From Bacillota bacterium (GTDB taxonomy: Bacteria > Bacillota > Clostridia > Christensenellales > Aristaeellaceae), in contig JAEYPB010000016.1 of the NCBI GenBank assembly GCA_023411175.1, forward strand, positions 1 to 23,116: a stretch of DNA of 23,116 nt, written 5' to 3'. Each line of letters starts with the position of its first letter. Within the stretch, counting starts at the first letter, position 1. Position numbers and translations under genes: made by a program. Positions 17,487 to 23,116 of the stretch are shown here, in pieces. The notes under the pieces were generated by a model. The model did no database searches, was not told the origin of the DNA, and was given only the letters and a program-made list of their open reading frames with translations.

Positions 17487-19310
17487 ATGCGCACCTATAC
17501 TCCGGCCGAACCCGGCTCCGTCAAGCTGGCGAACGGCGATCTGTATCACCGCTACGTGCTCAACACCCGGTACATGATGTCTCTGGAGAGCGACAAGCTG
17601 CTGCTCAACTTCTACAATGAAGCGGGCTTGATCGCGGACACGCTGCCGGGTTACACGCTGCCCGAAGGCGTCCACACCGGCTGGGAATCCCCCACCTGCC
17701 AGCTACGCGGCCATTTCCTGGGCCATTACCTGTCCGCATGCGCCTTCGCGTGGGCCTACATGGGCAACCATGAGCTCAAGGGCCGGGGCGACCACATCGT
17801 CCGGGAGCTGAAGCGCTGCCAGGACGAGCAGGGCGACGGCTGGGTGTTCTCCATCCCCCGGCAGTACATGGAGTGGATCGTCCGGGGCAAGCGCGTCTGG
17901 GCGCCCCAGTACACCATCCACAAGACGCTGATGGGCCTGATGGACATGCACCGCTTCGCCGGAAGCGATCTGGCCCTCACCGTCGCGCGGGACGCGGCCG
18001 ACTGGTTCTACGCCTTCAGCGAGCGGTTTACCGAAGAGAAGTTTGACGAGATTCTGGACATCGAAACCGGCGGCATGATGGAGTTCTTCTCGGACCTTTA
18101 TTCGGTCACCGGCGACGAAAAGCACCGCGCGCTGATGGATCGCTACTACCGCCGCAAGCTCTTTGAGCCCATGCTGCGCGGAAAAGACGTGCTTTCCAAC
18201 ATGCACGCCAACACCACCATCCCCGAGGCGCTGGGCTGCGCCCGCGCCTATGAGGTGACCGGCGAGCTCAAGTACCTCGAAGTCGTCCGCGCCTACTGGG
18301 AGATGGCTGTCACCAACCGCGGCTACTTCGTCACCGGCGGGCAGACCTGCTACGAGGCCTGGACGCCCCCGTTCACCTTCGCGAACCGGCTCAACGAGGA
18401 CAATCAGGAGCACTGCACCGTCTACAACATGATCCGCCTGGCCGATTTCCTGTTCCGTCACACCGGTCAGATGGAGTATCAGGACTATATCGAGCGCAAC
18501 TTCCGAAACGGCATCCTCGCGCAGCAGCACCCCGACAGCGGCATGGTGGCCTACTACCTGCCCATGCAGCCGGGCGCGCAGGTGAAATGGGGCACGCCCA
18601 CAGGGAATTTCTGGTGCTGCCACGGCACGCTGGTGCAGACCCACATGCTGCACACGGCGAACACCGTCTACCTGAGCGAAAAAGGCCTGACCATCGCCCA
18701 GTACCGGCCGCTTTCCGCTTCGCTCGACGTAAACGGCGCGAAGGTCAGCCTCCAGATCCGCGAGGACTTCAACTTCCCCTACGCGCTCTACAGGCCCTAC
18801 CCGCAGCGCATTCAGGAGAGCCTGGCCCCCTTCAGCGGACAGCGGTTTGTCATCGACGTCTCCTGCGACGCGGCGGGCGAATTTGAACTCGAGCTGCGCA
18901 TCCCCTGGTGGGTTCAGGGGCGGGCACACGTCGAGGTGGACGGGACGGCCGTCCCGGGCTGCTCCCCCGGCACCGTGGCGACGCTCAGCCGCAATTGGGA
19001 GAAGAACCAGATCACGGTCTACTTCCCCTCAGCCATCTCGGCCCACCGGCTGCCGGACGACCCGAGCCGCGTGGCCTTCATGGACGGCCCGGATGTGCTG
19101 GTCGGCCTCACGGACAGCGACGCCCTCCGGATGCCCCGCGGGCTCTCCCACCCCAGAGAGCTGGTGCGGCGCGACAGCCGCCTGGCCCACATCCAGCAAA
19201 AGCCCATGTACCATACCCAGGATCAGCAGCATACCATCGACCTGATCCGGCTGTGCGATCTGGGCGACCAGCAATATACGCTGTATTTCACACTGCGCGA
19301 CGAGCAATAG
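17487..19310 (+). CDS. PF07944 (GH127-like) glycoside hydrolase, beta-L-arabinofuranosidase type
   Basis: This 607-residue protein belongs to the PF07944 (former DUF1680) group, which includes GH127 and GH146 beta-L-arabinofuranosidases. These use a zinc-bound cysteine as nucleophile. Visible signatures: GHFLGHYLSA near residues 72-81, NMHANTTIPE, Glu308 and Cys310 in QEHCTVYNM, and the Cys377-Cys378 pair in WCCHGT. These four match the zinc ligands and nucleophile known from the Bifidobacterium enzyme HypBA1. Glu290 in GGQTCYEAW is a candidate acid/base. No signal peptide is seen, so it should work in the cytoplasm on imported oligosaccharides. GGGGAGG precedes the ATG. The next gene is a distant relative in the same fold family. 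The precise sugar could differ from L-arabinose. Confidence 0.88.
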   Translation: MRTYTPAEPGSVKLANGDLYHRYVLNTRYMMSLESDKLLLNFYNEAGLIADTLPGYTLPEGVHTGWESPTCQLRGHFLGHYLSACAFAWAYMGNHELKGRGDHIVRELKRCQDEQGDGWVFSIPRQYMEWIVRGKRVWAPQYTIHKTLMGLMDMHRFAGSDLALTVARDAADWFYAFSERFTEEKFDEILDIETGGMMEFFSDLYSVTGDEKHRALMDRYYRRKLFEPMLRGKDVLSNMHANTTIPEALGCARAYEVTGELKYLEVVRAYWEMAVTNRGYFVTGGQTCYEAWTPPFTFANRLNEDNQEHCTVYNMIRLADFLFRHTGQMEYQDYIERNFRNGILAQQHPDSGMVAYYLPMQPGAQVKWGTPTGNFWCCHGTLVQTHMLHTANTVYLSEKGLTIAQYRPLSASLDVNGAKVSLQIREDFNFPYALYRPYPQRIQESLAPFSGQRFVIDVSCDAAGEFELELRIPWWVQGRAHVEVDGTAVPGCSPGTVATLSRNWEKNQITVYFPSAISAHRLPDDPSRVAFMDGPDVLVGLTDSDALRMPRGLSHPRELVRRDSRLAHIQQKPMYHTQDQQHTIDLIRLCDLGDQQYTLYFTLRDEQ

Positions 19311-19330
19311 CGCAGAAGAAAGAGGATAGG

Positions 19331-21256
19331 ATGAACGCGTTTTCGATTCCCCGGGTACAGGATTTCAAAGTCAGCGGCGGGTTTTGGCGCAGGGTGTACG
19401 ACCTGGTCCGCGACGAAGTGATCCCCTATCAGTGGGAAGCCCTGAACGACCGCGTGCCGGACGCCGAGCCCAGCCACTCCATTGAAAACTTCCGCATCGC
19501 CGCGGGCGAGTCCCAGGGCGAATACTACGGCATGGTGTTTCAGGACAGCGACGTCGCCAAGTGGCTGGAGGCTGTGGCCTACGCGCTGGCCGCCGAGTCC
19601 AATCCCGGACTGGAAAAGACCGCCGACGAGGTCATCTCGCTGATCGGCCGCGCACAGCAGCCGGACGGCTACCTCAACACCTACTACACCGTGAAGGAAC
19701 CGGGCAACCGCTGGACGAACCTGCGCGACTGCCACGAGCTGTACTGCGCCGGACACATGATGGAGGCGGCCGTCGCCTACTTCGAGGCGACCGGCAAGCG
19801 CGAGCTTCTGGACATCATGGTCCGCATGGCGCGCCACATCGACACCGTTCTCGGCCCGGAGGAGGGCAAGCTGCACGGATACCCCGGCCATCAGGAGATC
19901 GAGCTGGCGCTGGTTCGAATGTACGACGCCACCCATGACCCGCTCATGATGAAACTGGCCGGCTACTTCATCGACGAGCGCGGCAAAAAGCCCAACTTCT
20001 TCCATCTGGAACATGAGAAGCGGGGCGGCGCGTTCCACTTCCCGATCCACAAGCTCGGCGACAGCTACGCGCAGAACCATTTGCCCGTGCGCGAGCAGAC
20101 GAGCCTCGAGGGCCACAGCGTGCGCGCGCTGTACATGGCCGCCGGCATGGCGGATGTCGCCCGCGTGACGGACGACGAGACGCTGATCCGCGCCTGCCGC
20201 ACGTTGTTTTTCAACACCGTGAAGCACCGCATGTACGTCACCGGGGGCGTGGGGTCCACCCACCACGGCGAGGCGTTCACCTTTGACGACGACCTCCCCA
20301 ACGACACCGTCTACGCCGAAACCTGCGCGTCCATCGCCCTCTTGTTCTTCGGCCGGGCGATGCTGCAGATCGAGGCCGACAGCCGCTACTCCGACGCGAT
20401 GGAACAGGCGCTGTTCAACACCTGCCTCGCGGGCATGTCGCTGGATGGGCACAACTTCTTCTACGTCAACCCGCTGGAAGTGTGGCCGGAGGCTTCAAAA
20501 AAGGACCCCGGCAAGAAGCACGTGCTGCCCGTTCGCCCCAAGTGGTACGGCTGCTCCTGCTGCCCGCCGAACCTGGCGCGGCTCGTGATGTCGCTGGGCA
20601 AGTACGCCTACGGCTTCCGCGGCGACGAAGTATACGTGCACCAGTACGTCGCCGGCAGCGCGACGCTCGAAACCGGGGCCGGGAAGCTCGCCTTCTCCCT
20701 CGAAACAAACTATCCGTACGATGGGGAAATGCGCTTCACCATGCCCGCCGGGCGCTACGGCATGAACCTGCGCATCCCCGGCTATACAAAGGGCCGCTAC
20801 GAGATCCTGCTGAACGGCCAGGCCGTTCAGGCGGAATGCGAAAAAGGCTACGCCCGCTTGGCACGGGAATGGGCGGAGGGCGACCTTCTCACGCTGCGCC
20901 TCGCGTTTGCCCCCCGCCGCGTGTACGCCGATCCGCGCATCCGCGAGGACATCGGCCGGGTGGCGGTCATGCGCGGCCCGCTGGTGTTCTGCCTGGAGCA
21001 GGCAGACAACGGGTCACTCCTCTCCGGCGTCTGGCTGGATGCGGATTCGCCCCTCGAAGAGCGCTGGAACGGGGACAAGCTGGGCGGCGTTATGGAAATC
21101 ACCGCCCGCGGCGCGCGGCTGACGCCGCAGACGGACAGCGCGCCCTATCTCGACACGCCGCCCGAAAAATCGCCCACGCAGCTGACCTTCATCCCCTATT
21201 ACGCTTGGGCCAACCGCAGCGAGGGCGAGATGACCGTATGGGTGCGGGAAGGCTAG
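19331..21256 (+). CDS. GH127 beta-L-arabinofuranosidase-like hydrolase (HypBA1-like)
   Basis: This 641-residue protein is close in length to HypBA1 of Bifidobacterium longum (658 residues), the founding GH127 beta-L-arabinofuranosidase. Glu314 (in HHGEAFTF), Glu330 and Cys332 (in YAETCAS), and Cys410-Cys411 (in CSCCPPN) follow nearly the same spacing as Glu322, Glu338, Cys340 and Cys417-Cys418 of HypBA1. The zinc-cysteine active site therefore looks complete. HypBA1 releases L-arabinose from beta-1,2-arabinobiose of plant hydroxyproline glycans; that substrate here is inferred. No signal peptide. The ATG at 19331, after an AAGAGGA site, was chosen; the open frame runs further upstream but overlaps the previous gene. 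It ends the operon, 20 bases after its partner. Confidence 0.92.
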   Translation: MNAFSIPRVQDFKVSGGFWRRVYDLVRDEVIPYQWEALNDRVPDAEPSHSIENFRIAAGESQGEYYGMVFQDSDVAKWLEAVAYALAAESNPGLEKTADEVISLIGRAQQPDGYLNTYYTVKEPGNRWTNLRDCHELYCAGHMMEAAVAYFEATGKRELLDIMVRMARHIDTVLGPEEGKLHGYPGHQEIELALVRMYDATHDPLMMKLAGYFIDERGKKPNFFHLEHEKRGGAFHFPIHKLGDSYAQNHLPVREQTSLEGHSVRALYMAAGMADVARVTDDETLIRACRTLFFNTVKHRMYVTGGVGSTHHGEAFTFDDDLPNDTVYAETCASIALLFFGRAMLQIEADSRYSDAMEQALFNTCLAGMSLDGHNFFYVNPLEVWPEASKKDPGKKHVLPVRPKWYGCSCCPPNLARLVMSLGKYAYGFRGDEVYVHQYVAGSATLETGAGKLAFSLETNYPYDGEMRFTMPAGRYGMNLRIPGYTKGRYEILLNGQAVQAECEKGYARLAREWAEGDLLTLRLAFAPRRVYADPRIREDIGRVAVMRGPLVFCLEQADNGSLLSGVWLDADSPLEERWNGDKLGGVMEITARGARLTPQTDSAPYLDTPPEKSPTQLTFIPYYAWANRSEGEMTVWVREG

Positions 21257-21275
21257 AGGACGCTGACCGCGACAC

Positions 21276-21297
21276 CGAAAAAACCTGCGGTTTTTCG
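21276..21297 (+). terminator. Terminator-like hairpin after the GH127 operon
   Basis: The sequence aaaaacc-tgc-ggttttt, closed by cg pairs with one bulged A, forms a stem of about nine pairs starting 20 bases after the stop codon of the hydrolase gene. The A-run and T-run arms give the form of a bidirectional intrinsic terminator. The GC part of the stem is short, so efficiency is uncertain; the hairpins that follow may help. Confidence 0.5.
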
Positions 21298-21305
21298 ACG
21301 CGAAG

Positions 21306-21344
21306 GGAAACCCCTGCGCGCGCCTGAAATCCGCCGGGGTTTCC
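21306..21344. repeat. Inverted repeat in the convergent gap
   Basis: Perfect 9-bp arms ggaaacccc (21306-21314) and ggggtttcc (21336-21344) enclose a 21-base loop. It follows the first terminator-like hairpin. There is no T-tract on either strand; role unknown. Confidence 0.45.
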
Positions 21345-21369
21345 GGGCATCGCACTGGCATAAGGAACA

Positions 21370-21405
21370 GATAACGCCACCAATATGCGTACTGGTGGCG
21401 TTATC
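21370..21405. repeat. Perfect 13-bp inverted repeat in the convergent gap
   Basis: Arms gataacgccacca (21370-21382) and tggtggcgttatc (21393-21405) are perfectly complementary around a 10-base loop. No T-tract follows on either strand, so it is not a classic terminator. It could be a dispersed repeat, a protein-binding palindrome or a stability hairpin for the operon's 3' end. Confidence 0.55.
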
Positions 21406-21410
21406 CTATG

Positions 21411-21433
21411 CCCCGGCATACACGCCGCCGGGG
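21411..21433. repeat. Short GC-rich inverted repeat in the convergent gap
   Basis: Arms ccccggc (21411-21417) and gccgggg (21427-21433) with a 9-base loop, five bases after the 13-bp repeat. No T-tract. Function unknown. Confidence 0.35.
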
Positions 21434-21497
21434 CACGATTGAAACCCTATGGGGACTTTGCTGATGGTCTGACCTCCGCTCGAAGCTGGGGGGCAAT

Positions 21498-21540
21498 TAA
21501 AAAGGCGGGCAACTTTGCTCCGAGTGAAGTTGCCCGCCTT
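21498..21540 (-). terminator. Rho-independent terminator of the oxidoreductase operon
   Basis: On the minus strand a perfect 14-bp stem (21527-21540 with 21502-21515) with an 11-base loop runs directly into a T-rich tail (about 21498-21503). It lies about 64 bases past the stop codon of the Gfo/Idh/MocA gene, so it ends that operon. Confidence 0.85.
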
Positions 21541-21603
21541 CTCCTACCAGGCGAAGGGGTCCTCCGCCCGGCGGGACTCTTCCGCCTCAGAATGGTACCA
21601 CCC

Positions 21604-22578
21604 CTAATACGGACGGTAGATCGAAGCGATGGCGTTCAGGGACTTCAGCGCCTCGTCAATCGTACAGCGCACCGGCTCATCCTTGAGAATGCAATTCAAG
21701 AAGTCCTGATCCTCCGCCGCGAACATATCATTTCGGGCGGTAGCGACGGTTTCCCGCTCCCAGCACATGGTCTGACGCGAGAACAAGGCCAGTTCCGCCT
21801 TATCCCAGGACGCAAACTCTACCGTGATGACGCCTTGCGTGCCGATCAAATCCATCTGCCGCCGGCGCGGGGTTTGGAAAAAATCCAGGTGGACATTGGC
21901 CACGCAGCGATCGCGGAACTTGACCAGCATCTCCACCGTGTCCGGCGACTCCATGCCCATGTCCGAAAAAGAACCGTATACGCTTTGCACGCTGTCAATC
22001 TCCTGCCCGGCGAACCAGATGGCCAGATCGAGGTCGTGCACAAGCTCAAACGCACCGGAATACTTGGCGTAATACAGGTTCAGATAGTCCGGGTGGATGT
22101 CATAAAACGGCTCCCCCATGAGCGCGCGGATGGACACCAGTCGCCCGATCCGCCCGGCCTCGAGCAGGCGCTTTGCCTTGAGCAGCGCCGCGTGGTAGCG
22201 AAAGCAGAAGCCGACCATTACTTTTTTGCCGCGCGCCTCCGCCAGCGCCTTCAAATCCTCGACCCCGTCGGGCGTGTTGGAGATGGGCTTTTCAATAAAC
22301 ACATGGCACCCCGCAAGGAGCGCTTCCCTCGCCATCGCGGTATGCAAACGCGTGGGCGTGAGGATGAACACCGCGTCCGGCTTTTCCGCGGTCAGCGCTT
22401 CGGCGTAATCTGCGTACAGCGGGATATCGGGCAGCAGCGCCCCGAAGCCGGCCCGGCTCTCCTCGCTGGGGTCGCAGGCACTCAGGGCAGTCAGCCCCAG
22501 GCCCCGGAGTACCTCGGCGTGGCGCTTGCCAATGGAGCCGCAACCCGCAACCAGCACGCGCAGCTCGCTCATTTGCAT
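21604..22578 (-). CDS. Gfo/Idh/MocA-family NAD(P)-dependent oxidoreductase
   Basis: This 324-residue protein has an N-terminal Rossmann fold with the nucleotide-binding motif GCGSIGKRH (residues 12-20). The family motif EKPIS carries the conserved Lys97, and HDLDLAIWF at 181-189 is the expected active-site histidine region. Members oxidise or reduce sugars, inositols or sugar acids; the substrate here is unknown. The chosen ATG at 22578 lies 8 bases after GGAGGG. A second in-frame ATG at 22572 forms an ATGA overlap with the upstream stop codon and cannot be excluded. Either start overlaps the SDR gene, so the two are translationally coupled and probably act in the same pathway. A strong terminator follows. 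Confidence 0.92.
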   Translation of the reverse strand: MQMSELRVLVAGCGSIGKRHAEVLRGLGLTALSACDPSEESRAGFGALLPDIPLYADYAEALTAEKPDAVFILTPTRLHTAMAREALLAGCHVFIEKPISNTPDGVEDLKALAEARGKKVMVGFCFRYHAALLKAKRLLEAGRIGRLVSIRALMGEPFYDIHPDYLNLYYAKYSGAFELVHDLDLAIWFAGQEIDSVQSVYGSFSDMGMESPDTVEMLVKFRDRCVANVHLDFFQTPRRRQMDLIGTQGVITVEFASWDKAELALFSRQTMCWERETVATARNDMFAAEDQDFLNCILKDEPVRCTIDEALKSLNAIASIYRPY

Positions 22579-23116
22579 GTATGGAACCCTCCGTCCACCA
22601 CCAGGTTGTGGCCCGTCACATAGCGGGACGCGTCGGAGGCGAGGTAGAGCGCCGCGCCCTTGATCTCCTCGCCCATAAGGCCCATGCGTTTTAGCGGCGT
22701 GGCCTTGCCGTAGAGGCCGGTGAACGCCTCGGGCAGGTCGCCCTTGTCAAACCCACCGGGAGAGATGCAGTTGACCCGAACCCCGTAGGGCGCCATGAAC
22801 GCCGCCAAATCCCGCGTCATGGCGGCCACGCCGCCCTTGGCGGCCGCGTATTCCACCGGCTGCTCCATCTTGTTGCTGTCGTGGTACATGGCCCGGTCGC
22901 GCCCCACCAGCGCCGCGACGGAGGCCATGTTGAGGATGGCGCCCTTGCCCGCCTGCGCCATGTAAGCGCCCACAGCCTTGCAGCAGAACAGCGCGCCGGT
23001 GAGGTTGGTGTCGATCATGTTGCGGATGTCGTCGGGGTCGCGCTTCAGGAAGTTGCACTCGCCCTTGCCAGAACCTCCTCCGGCGTTGTTGACGAGGATG
23101 TCGATGTGTCCCTGCC
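22569..23116 (-). CDS. Short-chain dehydrogenase/reductase (SDR), N-terminus outside the window
   Basis: The visible 181 residues are the middle and end of a classical SDR. They contain ILVNNAGGG, the catalytic serine in NMASVAAL, the YAAAK motif (Tyr-x-x-x-Lys), VNCISPGGF and the C-terminal YLASDASRYVTGHNLVVDGG. The N-terminal cofactor-binding glycine motif lies beyond base 23116. An insertion between the serine and the tyrosine (GRDRAMYHDSNKMEQPVE) is longer than in many SDRs. Substrate is unknown; sugar or sugar-acid oxidoreduction fits the neighbours. Its stop codon overlaps the start of the Gfo/Idh/MocA gene. The promoter lies outside the window. Confidence 0.92.
   Translation of the reverse strand, partial: QGHIDILVNNAGGGSGKGECNFLKRDPDDIRNMIDTNLTGALFCCKAVGAYMAQAGKGAILNMASVAALVGRDRAMYHDSNKMEQPVEYAAAKGGVAAMTRDLAAFMAPYGVRVNCISPGGFDKGDLPEAFTGLYGKATPLKRMGLMGEEIKGAALYLASDASRYVTGHNLVVDGGFHTCK

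Larger units (their letters stand above)
21257..21603. other. Convergent intergenic region packed with hairpins
   Basis: These 347 bases lie between two converging operons and hold no gene. At least five inverted repeats occur in series: 21276-21297, 21306-21344, 21370-21405, 21411-21433 and 21502-21540. The first and last look like terminators for the plus and minus operons. The middle three have no T-tract and no obvious role. Confidence 0.6.

Noticed and set aside
18908..19330. N-terminal extension of the second GH127 protein
   Set aside because: The extra 141 codons overlap the end of the previous hydrolase and have Arg/Gly/Pro-rich shadow composition.
21545..21606. T-box antiterminator-like core on the minus strand (AGGGGTGGTACC, with a possible pairing CCCCT downstream, then a terminator)
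   Set aside because: It overlaps the stop codon of the oxidoreductase gene, the terminator arms do not include the T-box pairing strand, no stem I is visible, and there is no minus-strand gene downstream to regulate. Most likely chance.

Overview
The window comes from a GC-rich bacterium with AGGAGG-type ribosome binding sites, closely packed operons, YesM/YesN-type two-component regulators, AraC-family regulators and ABC sugar importers that lack their own ATPase. This pattern fits a fermentative Bacillota/Clostridia-type organism, probably uncultured and from a gut or plant-biomass habitat. That placement is inferred from gene style; no rRNA or marker gene is present. The whole window is a glycan uptake and degradation locus.

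Layout. (1) 49-3462, minus strand: a CUT1 sugar ABC importer operon in the order solute-binding protein, permease, permease. It ends in a strong hairpin at 49-83. The 252-base gap after the binding-protein gene carries a terminator-like hairpin and two further stem-loops. (2) 3609-6285, plus strand and divergent: a YesM-like sensor kinase and a compact YesN-like response regulator, behind a near-consensus promoter. (3) 6520-12771, plus: two different GH38 alpha-mannosidases, both with the four metal-site residues, followed by a strong terminator. (4) 12772-13359: a lower-GC stretch with no gene I can support. (5) 13360-21256, plus: a second CUT1 importer operon, in the order binding protein, strong hairpin terminator, AraC-family regulator, two permeases, and two different PF07944 (GH127-like) beta-L-arabinofuranosidase-type hydrolases. 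(6) 21257-21603: a convergent gap packed with hairpins. (7) 21604-23116, minus: a Gfo/Idh/MocA dehydrogenase and a short-chain dehydrogenase, the latter cut by the window edge.

How it may work. The two importers would bring in oligosaccharides. The four glycosidases show no signal peptides, so they would act in the cytoplasm on alpha-mannosides and on beta-L-arabinofuranosides or related sugars. The two oxidoreductases may process a released sugar or sugar acid. The sensor kinase pair probably reports an external sugar to the divergent importer, the mannosidases, or both. The embedded AraC protein probably autoregulates the second importer. No nucleotide-binding subunit is encoded here, so both importers would need a shared MsmX-type ATPase from elsewhere. 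I see no mobile element, CRISPR array, tRNA or rRNA.
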